A stretch of DNA of 64,000 bases from Oxyruncus cristatus (GCA_013399855.1 VXAY01002384.1:820715-884714), one strand, 5' to 3'; counted from the stretch's first letter, positions 13,300 to 27,510 are shown. Numbers and translations are program-made. Notes: generated by a model from the sequence alone, not told the origin.

Positions 13300-13382
13300 T
13301 ATATATTATATATCTATCTAAAAAAAAGATAAATCTATCTAAAGAAAAAAAAAGATAGTCAAATTAAGTATAAATTAAGTAT
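13300..13382. repeat. AT-rich low-complexity tract
   Basis: The tract contains ATATATTATATATC, then TATC/GATA-like units mixed with A runs (two copies of ATCTATCTAAA), and finally a perfect 11-bp duplication of AAATTAAGTAT (13361-13382). Confidence 0.75.
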
Positions 13383-13577
13383 TTTGTAGTAACGTGATCA
13401 GTCTTGGCATCAGCTTGGCTGCTGTTATCTGTAGCTAAGCTTGGGGTAACTGGGTTTTCCAACTGTGGCGTTTCATGCACATCTCTCAGCACACAAACAA
13501 GTCCCATTTGAAAAAAGAAAAAAAGTTCAGGAATTAGTGTCTCAGGAGGGACAACCTGCCAGTAAGGTCAGTAAGGA

Positions 13578-13753
13578 TCAGTCTATCTTTTGGGAGCACA
13601 TTGTGGCACAAGTTATCTGAAAAATGGCAAATGCCAAATTTTGAGCAGAATCTGTCCATGTGTCATCATGTCTAAGGTTGCCCTGATTACTGTCAGAGCC
13701 AAGGACAGTTTTCAGTATCTCAGAATCTGGACAGGGCAGAGAAGCACTTTTGT
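13578..13753 (-). other. Weak candidate terminal exon, minus strand
   Basis: On the minus strand, a very good acceptor (about fifteen mostly pyrimidine bases ending CTTCTGCAG) opens at 13753. It is followed by an open frame of about 58 codons ending in a stop at 13578-13580. The peptide begins DKSASLPCPDSEILKTVLGS and is not recognised. No good internal donor was seen, so it would have to be a last exon. A TTTATT on the plus strand near 13098 would read as a poly-A signal on the minus strand, but it is 475 bases further on. A chance frame remains more likely. Confidence 0.18.
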
Positions 13754-16273
13754 CTGCAGAAGGAGAACCAAGACGTGCAGTAACTGAGGCGATGCAGATC
13801 CTTTCCCAGCTCCAGCTGGGAATGTGCCCAGCCAGCCCAATCAGCCCCATTAGCCCTGGTCACCAATTCCAGCTGCTTAATGATTTTCTGTTGTAGGTTA
13901 GGGACTGTTTAAAGTGCCCCCAAAGCTGTCCTGCAAGCAGAAGTTGAGGGTTGTGTTAGTGCTGCTGCTCTGAGGGTGAGCCCTGGTCCACGGCCCCGGA
14001 GCTGACCTGCAGCTCCTGCTCCAGCTCTTGCTCTCATCTGAGTCATGCTGGGCTTTTCCTCCTACAAGGTTAAGCTGACAGGGCCAAGTGAAGTCTCTCA
14101 GCTGCTGTTGGAAGCAGTTTTCCTCCTTCCTGAAGCTACTGGCCCCGTGCTGTTTAGTGGTCCAACTCCCCCTGGGTTCAGCCAGCCCCAGGAGGTCAGA
14201 ACAGCACCTCCCCTAGTCCTTGTTGTGGACAGTCCCCTGTGCCCCTGATCCCTCCCTCAAGAGGGGACTTCCCCGTTGTCTCACAGACCCACTGGGTTCT
14301 ACTGATTTCCCTTATTGCTCCTTACTTTTCTTTTTTGCTGCTGGCAACATCTGCAAAGAGGGAAACTTTTGGCACTGTCAGCTAATTGAAATTTCTGTGG
14401 GACCAAGCAGCCCCTGCTGACACTTCAGTTCAACTGCTTTGCTTTCTATTAGCAACTTTTTGTTGTGGAGATATCCAGGCTCTTACAAATGTACTGCTTT
14501 CAGATAGAGCTTCAGTTCACACTGCTTCAGGAGGGAACAAGTCATGTTGATTGATGCTGCTGCCTAACATTTTTTATTGTGTTCATGCTAACAGTTTCCA
14601 GGCAGAAAATGTCTTCCTACTGTATTGCCTACACTTCTCAAATTTGTTTCTCTTTCCCTTGCTATGGAACTTAATCAGATACTTAATAAATGTGATCCTT
14701 TCCCCCCATCCATCCCTGTCATGAAATCGAGGCTTGTCCTTACTAATGAAACATAAAAATTGCTTTGAAAAGCCTGTCTTCCCTTTCTTCCTCAACAGAA
14801 AGCCCTTTTATATGGAAGAACACAGTAGTATGTATTCCTAAGAAAAGCATCTTCCATGCAGGAGGCCAGGCCCTGGCACTGCCAAAAGAAGGACTTTGGT
14901 ATTTAGGAAGGAATCCTGGGGGAAGCCAATGGTTTGTGATGAAGAAAAACATCAAGTATCTGAAACATTCACTGCTGCAAAGGAGACCTGTGTGAAGCTG
15001 TTGAAGGCTTTCTGAATTGGGGTTGGTGGTGGTAGCCCCCAAGGTGGGCCCTTACGATTCACCACCACAACTACGGCATTCTGTAGTTACTGATGGGGAG
15101 ACCACGGGGAATATTCAAGTATAAAAATTGCAGCATTCTCGGCCAAAATGGTATCGTGGGCTTAGAAAGTTTGTATTATTTTAAAGAACAACTGGCCTAG
15201 GTAACCACTGCAGCTCCCCCGCAACAGTATGAGCTTGGTATCTCCACAGCCAGAGTAATAATCCTCCAGGGCCTCACTCGTGCCCTTGCGTGGCTGGTAC
15301 GTGCCGTGCTGCCACAGCCCTCCTGCTCCGCTAAATCGCGGTACCTGGACGTGTGAGAACTGCTGCTTACGTCTGAGTGAAACATATCTGAAAACTGATT
15401 TACCCTTGATCCTTGAATCCACCTTCTGAGCGAAGAACACACTGAGTGGCCATGCTGTATTTATCCACCTGGAAAGGAGAGCTGACGGTACAGAGCCTCT
15501 GAAATCTGTGTGTGTCCCTTCAAAGTCTGCTTTGGTAATGCAACATTTTTAGAGTAAAAGGTAAAATACATCTCTTCCTTTAAATCCAGGCTTTCTTTAT
15601 GCACCACCAAGTGACAAAATAGGCCTGATTGGGGTTTTTTTATTTCTATTTTTTTAAAACTCTAGCAGTCACCTTTAAGAATCTGACCCTTATTCTTTCT
15701 GCTAGGGAGATAATTACTCACTCTCAATTGCTATCCCTAGCACCAGTTAATGAATGCTACATAATAAACAGAAGTAGGGCAGCAGGATGAGAACAATGCA
15801 CAGGTGGGTAAGAAGACTTCATTTGGTGAGAAGATAATGCACTTGGGAACTTGTGGTTTGTCTGAATGCCACCCTTGCCTCCTCTTCAGATTGCTCCCAC
15901 ATTGTCACTGCTCTTCCTCAATCAGTTTTTCTACTTGTTAAGTGACAAGAGGAAGGTGGTTACAAAGGAAGGAGAGGTTTCTTCAGAGGAGATTCAAGCA
16001 GAAGAGGATCTTTCCTCTCTTACAGACCATCCTAAACATATTTACTTTCTTTTGTCCTATTGTGCACCTTCCCAAAAGAGGCTAATTCTGCAGGCAGAAT
16101 AATCACTGCTTTGCAGTGCCTGGTTTTATCATCTCTCTGCAAGAGTCATCCCTTTCTTCCTTAACAAAACTGTATCAAATCCAACCTTTGGAGGATTTTT
16201 TTGGACTGATTCTTGATACATCAGTTAATGTGATGCTAATAACTGTCCTGGTCCTGCCCTCTGTATTGGACAG

Positions 16274-16313
16274 CTGCTCCTTGGAGCCCAGTTTGACCAT
16301 GTCCCTCAGTAAG
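16274..16313 (+). other. Weak candidate mini-exon, plus strand
   Basis: A 40-nt segment follows a branch-point-like GCTAATAAC and a pyrimidine-rich acceptor ending GGACAG, and it ends at AAG|GTGAGT, a near-ideal donor. One frame is open across it and reads CSLEPSLTMSLSK. The peptide is not recognised, and no neighbouring exon was found. Confidence 0.15.
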
Positions 16314-16330
16314 GTGAGTCTAATGGCCCA

Positions 16331-16350
16331 TACACACACACACTCACACA
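16331..16350. repeat. (CA)n microsatellite
   Basis: CA units are interrupted once by CT. It is short. Confidence 0.8.
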
Positions 16351-19300
16351 GAGGTGAGCTGTCCATCTGAAGAGGATCAGTGTATAACACAGATCAGTAT
16401 TTCCTGTGCCTGACAGCCTCTCCAGAACGGCAGTGGGAGTTGCAGTGCATCTCTGTGTTCTAAGGCAGCCCCAGCTCCTTGTGGGATGGTGTTGAGTGAA
16501 GTCCCGGCAGCAGAGGTGACTGACCCGGTGACAGGAACTGCTGAAGATGAACAGAGAGCCAGGCAATACTTTCTTTCTGATCTGTGTTTTTAACCTGGCT
16601 GACATGCACAGAAAGAAAATGGGGTCTGAGGGTCCCTGACTTGTTAACCAAAGTATTAATCGCCTAGAAATGGCAAAGTTTGGCTTAGTAATGTGGTTTC
16701 TGATATTCCAAACACCACTTGACTTTTTATAATGTCCTGTTTGAACTGGAACGAAAACTGAGGTAGGATTTCAGAAGCTGAGCTCCCCGAAATTCCATGA
16801 TGATCTGAGCTTGTCTTCCGGAGACTGTTTTGAAAATTTCCACCTAAACCTGTCAAAGGCATGTTTAATACTCAGAATGGCAGAGACCATGGCCAGAACA
16901 GCTCCCAGCCAGATATGTGGTAGGAACATTATGCACACCGTTTGCTAGTGCAGGCACGTACAGGCCAGCAATGGTTCCAGTGTCTCTGCCAGAGAGCTGA
17001 TGAGAACATATTTGGCCATAAGCTTGCCTCTGACTTGGGCAAGGGCATATCTAATTCCAGTTGTCTCATGTCCACTAGCTGTAAAATGGAAGTAGCAAAG
17101 CAACAGTGCCAGAATAAATTGTGGTTTCTTAAGGGCTTCCAGTGAGAGACTGAGACATGATAATTGAAGAACCTGCCGTGGGCTGTGTTTGCACAGGAGG
17201 GTGTGTATCGTCCTTGAGTAAACGGGCTGACTGCGTGTGCCAAGAGCTCGCCACATGGGTGATAACCAGGGAGGAAACAGCCCTGTACGTTCCATTCTGA
17301 GCATGTTTGGAGGGGAAAAGCTTAATGTCAAGGGTTATCTTTTCTGTGAGAGTCCAGGGAAATGTGGAGAACTGGTGTGACACCCAAACCCTTAAAACAC
17401 AGGAACTCGTCAGAGGCTGCACCTCCACAGTTCACCCTCAACTAGAAGGCTTTTTTCTTGCACAGCATCCTTTAGAATGGGAGTTGGCTTTATCTCACTA
17501 AGGATCTTGGAAAAGCATGCATCTTTCCTGGTGCTCTCCTGACTCATGATCTCTCAGACCTTGTCCCAGGAAGACAGGGAGCCAATCCAAGAGGTGTTAT
17601 ACAAGAACTGCCTGACTGGGGAAAGCTTGCTCTCCTGCTTTTGAGCTCTTACCCCCTTCCTTCCCAGGCCCTGTGCTGATATATTTTAAGATGACCTTTA
17701 GAACCCGTGTTTCAGATCTCCACCAGAAATCAGCACTGCCAGATTAAATGTTTCAGGACATATAACTACTCTGTAAAGATCCAAGTACAATCTGCAGTGA
17801 TGATCAGCTATTAAAGGTCTCCTTTCAGGAAGTCTGGTCTCCTGTGGAGCCTGGGGAGTGTATTATCCAGGTCTGTGCTATTTGGGAGACAAGATCCAGT
17901 GTGCCCAAGGGGTGCTTTCTGCAAGCTTTACTGCTGTGTCCCATGGCTGACAGGACAGATAAGAAGGGGAAGTTTTTCATGAAACCTTCAGATCATAATG
18001 ACTAGTTCTTTAGAAGAACTACCTTTAGAAAGATGTAAATGTAAAGACTGAGACAATTAGAATGTAGAACTTCATGCAGAAGCAATTTTGTCATCCCCTT
18101 TCTCTCCCTACCACATTGATTAGTTTTTATGGTGGATGACAAAGTCATTAACAGCTTAAAGGAGAAACTCCTCAGATCAGGTCCATTTTTCCATTTGCAG
18201 CTAACTCACATCTCTGGAATCACTTCCATCAACTGCTGTGAGACTAAGTAAAGTTTTGGTAAGTGGAACGTGGAACTGTGGATGCACCAGAGCGAAATGT
18301 TCTCTTCTACTGTGCTGGTCTCCCAGTCAGCTGAAAACACTGAGTGGGTTTCAGTCATCTGCTTTTTGAACTAAAACTACAGGTCTGTCTAAAGGGCACC
18401 ATTCAGTGTTGAAATATCTGTATCCTAGTTTTGGGTAGCAAACTGTATTCAGATGGAATTTCATGTGCGCTGTGGCAGTCAAAGGGTTTGAAAAGTTATC
18501 ATCTTCACCTGTCATTTGCTGACCCTTAGCTGGACTTGGTTCCTGGAGTGCAAGTGCACCTGTATGTACCTCACCTGTTTTCTCTGTCACTGAAAGGGAC
18601 AAGCCACACACCTCATGTGACAATCACAGGCCGCTCAAACCCTGCGTCACAGATTCTTTGGCTGTTCTCTTCGTGTTCCAGCTGAAACCTTGCTGATGAG
18701 TGAGCTAAAGGTACTTGTATAATACGTGTAAGCACGTTTAGGGCCTGCCTGAATGCTCATACATGATACTGGCCCTTAAGGTCTGCACGGACTTGGCTGG
18801 TTGGAGGTTATAAGCCTTGGATGTGTAGGAATTGTTATTATGATCTTATCCTCCATTGGTGTTTGATTTATAGCCACAAGAGTCGTTCCCAGAAGGAATT
18901 TAAGCAGATTTATCTCCCAGATTTTTAATTTAATTGATGATTGTTTACACGGGAGTCCTTGCCAGAGCGACATGATTTGGCAGTGCTCTGGAATGCAAAG
19001 GTTAAGTATATTGATTCCATCTTTTCCCAGAGGAGCTGTTCTTTTCATGGCAAAGCACCATCAGTTTTGTTCTTGTTTTTGAAACTTTGTTTACATGGGT
19101 TTAATTGAATTTTGCCTATATTGTAGACAAATGGGAGATGGCAGGTTCATATAGTTCTTCTTTCTTGTAATACAGATTTTTGGACTCGGGTTGTTAATGA
19201 ATCCTGAATTTCTCTGAGCAGTAACTCTTCAGAGCTTTCAATGTGGTAAATACTGAAAATAGGGAGACTCTTTCCTGCCAGTATGTGCTCAGTCAAGAGG

Positions 19301-22300
19301 GGCTATTTGTAGAGATGGCAGGATCTCATACCTTTGTCTTCACATGATCAGTACTGTCCTTACCTTGCACATAAGTGTGTCTGAATTGTCAGCTTGCAAA
19401 CAGTGTTTATAAACCATATTTATTTTAACATTGCTCACAAGCTCCCAACAGTCTCAGCATTCAAATTATACATTCCTGAAGCGATGTGAATACAAAGCCA
19501 GAATCACCAACTTTGCTTTTAGAAATCAGAAATGTAATTTTTATTTCACCCTTATGCCCTAAGTCTGTTGGGGGTTTGATCTGTAATTTATGACTGTTTG
19601 TTGCCACTCTGGAGTTGCACAGCAGTTGGGAGCCTGTGGCTGAAATGTTCTTTGATCTGTAGTAGTGAGGAGGGGCCTTGCTCAGAACAGCAGGTCTGGG
19701 TGGGTCCCGGAGCTGCCGAATGGGTTGCTGGGGATCCAAATGTCACAGCTCCTGCTGAGCTGAACGCTGGCCCTGCCAATATGCTGGAGCAAAGTATGCC
19801 CCAGAGAGGTGCATTGGGAATTGCACATTCAGCTGGGGCTGTGGATCTATCCATTTATTCTTCTGGTCACATCTTCTACTGGGATTTGCTTTTCACCTTC
19901 TTTAAATTCACCAGCTGTTTTTCTCAGTGATCCTTTTTGTGATCTGGGTGCAGACAAAGCGATCCTTTCTGCAGACCAGAGGAATGCCAGCTGCATTCTA
20001 GTTCTGCCGAGTAATTTATCCTCCTTGGGTCCGTTCTGCTGGTCGTAGTTGGAAAGAAGATGATAATGAAGAAGGTGCCCATGCCTGGCCTTCTAATTGT
20101 ACGTCTGCAGAATCAGATTCCAATCTGATGGTTCAGAGGCAAAGTAACTCCTGCTGTGAAGTGCAATTATGAAGCTGATAAATGAGGAGCAAATGTGATC
20201 CTTGTAAAGTTAAATTAAAAATACCTTCTTCTATTTCTTCTCCTAGCAAAATGCTTCTTTCTGATGTATCAGCCCAAATAGGGACTTGGTGTTAACAAAT
20301 GAGGTTTCTTTGTAGATATTTCTCACTCCTTCTCATCGTGTCAAAGTTGGCAAGAGTTTTCCTGTTACTTTTTCTCCTCCCCTCATTCCTGCAAGACTCA
20401 CTCTTAACCCAAGAATTTCTTTTGATCCATATTGATCTTTAGGAAATAAAACTCAAATATTTGATGTTCCCAATACTTTGTGACTGCGAGGAGTATACTG
20501 CTGGACATACTGTTGTTAGTCGGAAAAGCCAACATCCAGCAGCTTCAGGAATTTATGCCCATTATGGAAAATCCAGCGTGCTTTCTTTGGTATGGCAATA
20601 CCAAAAAGTCTGCTGGCATACCCAGCTCAAGTACTTATAACCATGTAAAGGGAATGCCTTTTAGGAATTGGATAAAAACACAGACATAATATTTTCCATC
20701 AATTAGACATTGAGAAATCCCAGACATCCAGTGCTGCAAGTGAAATTAGATGCCTTGGGAAACCTATTCCAAATGGAAATCTAATATGTGGGATCCTGAC
20801 TCACTCACCACTCCCTCAGTTTTTTACCCTCCCAAAAATATATTTGGATACACTAGTAATGTAAATATAGTAACATTACACCCAGTAAATACGCACAGAT
20901 TGGCTCATGCGAGCTGCACTAAATGTAGCCATAGACTAACTACAAACTTGGCTATAGGATATTTCAAAAAACTGCCAGTAATGCAGATTTGCCCTTTTTC
21001 CTGTGTGGCTGCAGATGTGCAGCTTCACTATTTGTGGAATCATTTCAGCCAATTGTGGATTATTTATAAATGGGAAGTGACGGAGTTTATGGGGAGCCTT
21101 CTGTCACAGTTGTTTGGCATATGGGAATTATAAATAGGGGTGGGTGATCATCGATGTGCTATGTGTTTGTTACTGTGGGCATTTCTGACCCAAAGGGAAG
21201 CCACAAGAGATAAATACATGACTGTCCCTACTAGCTTTTTTGTGTGTTGAAATGTATTTTGTGTCTCGCTCCCTGCTTAAGCTGCCGGCTGAACGGAGTA
21301 GTTTGTTTTTACGTAATTCTGTAAGTGCTCCCCCCGAATGGCTCTTTTCAAAAGTTTGCCCCTAAGTGTTTTGGGCAGTTGTTTGTTCGAGTAGTAAAAC
21401 TAGCACAGAATTATCGGTGCTGTTTGCCGGCTGTGTTTGAGAGTTCTCCCCTGGGGTGTCCAGGTGAGGGACTGCACCCCCAGAGCTGCAGGCCTGCAAT
21501 CCCAAATCCCTGCTTCCCAGGGCACAAGGGAGCCTCCTGCAAATCCCGTGCACGAGGAAGTGGTTTCTGAACTGCAGGCACCGACTGCAGGCCTGGGCTG
21601 CAGAAACACCGGGGACAAAACGGCCTCCAAAAGGTACCATTTACCTTCTCCTGGCCTAGTGAAGGTGCAGAAGAATTGCTGATGTTACTGCAGGAGCCAT
21701 TATTTTCTTTGACAACGCTCTGACAAGCGCAGCATTTTTGTTTGCCTAATTTTCACATCTAATTGATTCAGTTTGAAAGTAGTTCTGAGCATTTTTTTAA
21801 CTTTTTTAACACAATCTGTGATCTAGTTACATCCAGTTCTGCCTCCTCTTTGACTTTCCTCAGTGATAACTGCTTTCTTCCTTTGAATTAGTTGGCAGCT
21901 CGACTGATTGATGTTCTTGGTGGAATAGAACCCAGCTGTCTTCACTTAGAAGTATTGTAATGCAGGACAAACACTTTAGCCTGTGTCAACCATGTAAACA
22001 GGCTGTGGTTCTAAAGCTACAGAAATTCATCCAGAAAACGACTCTCCAAGCTTCCCTTTTGCATTGGTTACAATGTAGACAAAAGATGGGTTTTTTTCCC
22101 TAAATGATTGCAATAAGCTAATAGGGAGATATGCCAATTAATGCTTTAATGAAGTGTACATCAGAGTTGCCAAATAAACAGCTTATGAGGCATATGCATA
22201 TTATTATTGTGGGAAATGTTTCTACTGGTATATTAGATAATAGGTGCAATTTGAAGAAGGAACATGTAGTTCTGTTCCTCTCCACTCCCTGTGCATCCTT

Positions 22301-25195
22301 TGGGTGTGGGCATATAATATTGAAATGTGTAGCTCAGCACATTTTCAGTTCACCTGCTTAAAAAGAAGTTGCAAAGCAGCATAGATTTTCTTGTTCTGAT
22401 GTGCAAACCCACTGGACTGTTTTTCTTCAGTGGGCTATTTTTTTTCCTCCTCCTTCTTCATGAAATGCCCATTTTAACACTGCACTCACGGGTAGTGCAG
22501 CTTTGTAACCCTGTAACTACTGAGCCTTTTGCGTGGAGCTGTTTTTGCAGATACAGAGCAAAGGAAATGAACACCTTCCAGGTGTGCTCCTGGAAACACG
22601 TTTCAGCTGTACACTGTTTGTGGCTGAGGAGCAGAGTGCTCACTTACTGAGAGCCCATTTATCCACATTCTGGTGGATTTGAAATATTACATTATAGTAC
22701 ATGGCAGTTTAATCGGAACGTTTTGGTTTCTCAGAGGTGAAAGGCTCTTGCTTTGGGATCATTTCCTGAGCTTGCACCAGGTACCACTTCACAGCAGAGT
22801 TTCTGCTTTCCCCATGCAATGGCTGATCCAGCTGTTCCTATGCGGACCTGAGTTTTTTTTTTTTTAGTCTATAATCTTGTTCCCAGCACTTCTCTCTAGG
22901 GAGGTCAGCTGGGCAAATGACCAGTAGAGCTTACAATTGCCTATGAGGAGTGAAAAAAACCTAAATGGCTAAATCTTTTTAAAAATCTGCTATAATGAAA
23001 TACTCTCAAGCCAGGGAAATATGTATAGAGGAGGAGTGCAACAGCTTGCTCTTTCTCACTAAAACCTGCAAGCTTCTCCATTGCTTTTGTTGAACAGGGA
23101 TTTTTTATCTTCCTATCCAATCACCCCCTACCACCAGGCTTTAAAATTCTTGTTTCCCTGGTCAGAAAGCTGGTTCAGATGCCATACCTGTGGTTTCCCT
23201 CGTATTCTGGATCTTTTCACAGAATTTGGTTTCCACAGTAAATGCCTTTCAAAAGACCTATGGTTCAATAAAAGTGCTCTGTAGTTCTTCATTTTACAAA
23301 GGAGTGCTCTCATTAACTCACTGTTGAATAACTCTTACAAGCTCAGGTCTATTTGAATTCTACTCCAAATGTTCCATTACAGGCCATCTGACACCTCATG
23401 AAACACATTTTGTAAGCTCCATTGCTGAGTTTCTGATCCCAAGTCTTAGTCCTTAAACTATTCTATCATACTTACATTTGAACAAAATATGCTGAAACAG
23501 CAAATGAGGATCTACATTTAGCCAGGCAGCCTAAATATCAGGAGAAAGGACGAGGCAGCATTTACTGTTCAGAAAACTAGTGTCTTCCAAACTTTCTAGA
23601 ATGAAGTGATGGGAGGGTTTTGCATTCTCTGTGTTGCCTGTTTTCCTTTTGAAAAGCCTCCTGTTTCGTCAGGACCCCAGCACATTTGTTGTGAGCGGTA
23701 GAGAGGGGGAGGTGTGTGCACCACAGTGCTCCAGGGCCACCTGTGCTCCTGTCCAGCCTGAACATGAAGCGTTGGACAGACAGCATGGGAATGGTTCCAC
23801 AGCCAGGGAGGAAAACTCCCCCAGCCCAGTAATCCCGGTTTGGAATCAGTCACTCAGCGAGGGACCTGAAGAAATAAGGCAGCGGGTGACCGTCCTGTCC
23901 CTCATTTGTGTGTGTGCCTTTGAGGAGAGAGCCTGAACGTCCCCTCCCTGCAAGGCCCGGCTGCAAACGCAGCCCTGGGAGGAATGAGCTGACAGCAGCC
24001 ACAGGAGAGCTGTGCAGGCAGCACAGGCACGTCCTGCAGCACAGACACATCTGCAGCACTGCCTCGTGCTCCCCCAGAACCACAGCTCGTCACCCACCAG
24101 CCCCCGGCAGCAGAACCCAGCATTGCCATAAAGGAGTACCAACAGTCATGCTAACATTGATTTGTCTCGGTGATAAGGGGAAAAAAGAATAACCTGGAAG
24201 TAAACGAGTAATATCCTTTAAAGAGGCGAGATGCTGCTTTCAAATGTGACCCAGTTGTGTTTGGCTTGGGTTTTTACAAGAGTGCTGGGAGCACCAAGGC
24301 ACTGCAGTGGTGCTGTGTCCCTAAGCCCCATGCTGGGAAACCCTCTGTACACCATCAGTGCTTGTCATGCTGCCTTTGCCAGTCCTTCCCTGTGGATTCC
24401 CTTATCTCCATCAGCTGGGAAAACAAGCAGGCCTATTGCTAGGGAGATTTTTCCCCTCTCTTAGCAGAGTGAGCAGTGTACAGACATTGTGCTGTTCGTG
24501 CTACCAGTGTCTTTTAAGTTTGTTTTTATGTTTTTGCTGGATTTTGGATGACATCAGTAATCTGTCACATCTCCAGCAGCGAGCATATGAAATGTGACAG
24601 AGCTTTATTTCACAATTTTGGATGATTGTATCCTTCTCAGTATCACGGTACGTGAAATAATTACAAACTAAAACATTACAAGAGTATTGGTAGGACCAAT
24701 TAGTGCCAAGCTGGTGCTTCCTTAGGTTGTCCTTCTATTTTTGTGAGAAAATGAAAACGAAAAGCAGCTCGATGGCTGGGTGGGAGACAACTTGAATCAG
24801 CACTGCAAGTACTGAAAATGAATATTTGAGCTTTTAAAGGAGAAACATCTGTAATGAACCACCTGAAAGCATCCACCTAAGACCGCTATAAACACAGTGA
24901 TTTTTGCCCTTGCTGTGCGATCATCAATGCTCACGAAGCATGTGTGATACACCTCTGAAGTTATATCAGATCTGAGGCTTTGGTACAGCAGTAAGAAACA
25001 CACTGTGATTTTCTCCTGACAGAGATAGCATCTTTTTCACTTAGGAAAATGGCAGACCTGCCTGCTGTTACTGTGCTGGCTGCAACCCCCATGTGCACCC
25101 CAGCTGCTGCCTCTTTCAGCCAGCTAGACCACTGATCCTTCACAGATTTTTGGGGACAGATGTGAGATTTAGCTCTTGCATCAGGGAATCTGGTC

Positions 25196-25215
25196 TTTTT
25201 TTTTTTTTTTTTTTT
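25196..25215. repeat. Poly-T run
   Basis: Twenty consecutive T bases form the longest homopolymer in the window. No adjacent retrotransposon body is recognised. Confidence 0.85.
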
Positions 25216-26486
25216 AATACAAATTTTTCCTTTCAATTTCATCATATAAAAATTCAGTGGTTTTTTGGGGGTTTTTTTCCTTCTTAATACTGCTAAATGT
25301 TTTGCAGGCTTAATTTGAACATAACGATCGCTTGAAAACATTTGTTTACTTATTTGGTTGACAAAACCAATGAAGCATTTCTGTTGCAATGTCTTGGCAT
25401 GTTTTCAGTTTGGGATCACTAGACAACCAAAGAGGAAGGGCTAGAGTTTGTGAAGGCGAAAATAATGCACTTATTTCCCCTTATGAAACTACACATATTG
25501 CTCTTTGCAGAGTGCCAGCCTTCCATGGAAAAGTCTAACACAGAATAAATGCCGTTGTGTAGCTCTGAATGCTGTATGGCAAGACTGATTTATACAGATG
25601 AAGCAAAGGGGAACACAAGACTGGGGAGAAAGGAGTAGAATGTTGAGGGTTTTGGAATGGTGTGTTTTTCCTGCACCGGGTCAGTGCACAGCTGAAAGGT
25701 TCCTGTGGGTTGGGGGGTCTGTGGGGCTCCCCTTGGAGGCTGGTTTATCCTGCCTCCTGAACAGAGTGGCCTGGAGCCCTGAGGAACACAAGGCACTGGG
25801 TCCCCAGCAGTGGTTCCTCCTCCCTTCTCTTGACCATTCTTCCCAGAGATCTTTAGGAGTTTCCAGAGGCTACTTCATATGTGTCATCTCTCCTTTTCTG
25901 AGGGGACTTCAAGCCCTTGGCTGTGTAAGTATGTAAAGGTACTGAGGACCCAGAACCACCTCAGTCTTTCCCTCCTTGTATTGTGGAAGAATTCCCAGTT
26001 CCAGAATCAAATACAGTCAACATCACTTAACAGGCTGGTCCTACCAGCACGGTTTGGGGACCCTTGCTGTTGGCTCTCTGGCATGTCAGCAACTCTTTGT
26101 ACCACAGGCACTGGTACATTCCTAACTGGGAGGGCAAGTGCATGTCCTTGCTGCTCATGTCTCCTCTGCGTGGGACCTTGGTGAGCATTCCTGAAGCACA
26201 CTGCATTTCGAGTCAGAGCTTTCAGCTTCTGTCACCACCAGCTCCCATTTGCTGCTTGTCTCTTTTTCACTTCAACAGTGAATGGAAATACAGCAGATGC
26301 ATCCTAGATACCGAGGAGAGTCAAGAAGCTGTCACAGGGAATACTGCATTTTCTCATTCCATCAAAACTGAGGCTCACAAAGAGTTGTCTAGTGCTTTAT
26401 ATTGTTTGGAAACATGTTACAGGAAAATGTAATCCTTAAGTAATTGCTTCCATCAGAATACCCTTTGGTTTTTACCATACACCTCT

Positions 26487-26532
26487 TCTGTATGGTTTTC
26501 TAAGATTACTCTGTATGATTTTCCAAGATTAT
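26487..26532. repeat. 23-bp tandem duplication
   Basis: Two adjacent 23-bp units begin TCTGTATG and contain AAGATTA. They differ at three positions. This is a small local duplication. Confidence 0.85.
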
Positions 26533-27510
26533 TACACAGAACGTTGTGAAGAAAAAGTGATGATGATTTTATTGGGTAACAATAACCTGAGTCCATTTTC
26601 CACATTGAGGTAGACTGCCATACCTTAGCTATTTCACGTTGGTAGTTCCCCTGCTATGTGATAGCCATTTTTGTTCACTTTGCATTGCATTAACTATCTT
26701 TAGCAGTGCTCTGAACTTCAGGTCTTCACCTCCTTTTGAAGTTTTCTTCAGTTCCTCTGTTAGAAGTGATGCAGCTTCCATTCATCTCTGATTTGTTGAA
26801 AAATGCTGTCACCTGTTCATTCAGCACATCGGAGCCATGTAGTCATCTGCACAGGAGCCCACCTCCATCCCTCATCTGGCTTCTCCTCCACAGTGGACAG
26901 TCTGTCACTTTGTCTTTGATCAGTGACATGCAGAGGTGGTTCTTGCTGCTGTCATTCTGGTGAATGAGAGAAACTTAATATAACCTTGATCTTGTACACC
27001 CTTTTTTTCCTTTCAAATTGTATTGGATGAATTGAATTCCTACTTCTTGGAGTAATCCTTTTCTCAGGTTTTTCACTCTTCGGCGTGTCTCCCATTTTTC
27101 ATTGTTTCATACCCCAGCTCACACCTTCTGGTTCACTTGACAACTCCTCACCTGTCGCAGGTACAGCAGAACACCTGGTTCTCTTCCATACAGTCCATAG
27201 AAGAGCAGAGCCCCAGCACCCCAAATCTGGGCTGTTTGCCCCCGAAGTGTGAGTGGCCCCATTGGTTTGGGCAGGACAGCACAGATGGGAGCAGCAGGCC
27301 GGTGGTCTGGCCCACTCCATGTGCTCTGCCTTACCTGGAGCTGTCATGCAGCCTTTTATGGATTGTGTAACTGTAAAGGCCTTGTTGAACAGATGTAAAG
27401 TGTAACAGCTCTGATGGTGGACTTTAACTGAAAATACTTTCAGTTGTTCATGCTAGAGAGCAGGTAAATGACTCTTCAAATAGCAAAAGTACTGGTTTGT
27501 GGAAGCAGTC

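Larger units (their letters stand above)
13754..25195. other. Non-coding stretch, no gene recognised
   Basis: This is long, mostly AT-rich DNA with modest GC-richer patches near 13960-14250, 21430-21660 and 23690-24130. The last has a loose GCAGCACA-like periodicity around 24009-24063. The longest frame in AT-rich sequence is 127 codons (20750-21133, plus strand) and matches nothing I know. Minus-strand frames at 15162-15442, 16656-16862 and 18351-18623 have mixed, protein-like composition but no supporting gene structure. Confidence 0.5.

Noticed and set aside
18181..18260. Plus-strand segment between TTTGCAG and GTAAGTGG
   Set aside because: All three frames contain stop codons, and the last exon base context (TTTTG) is weak.
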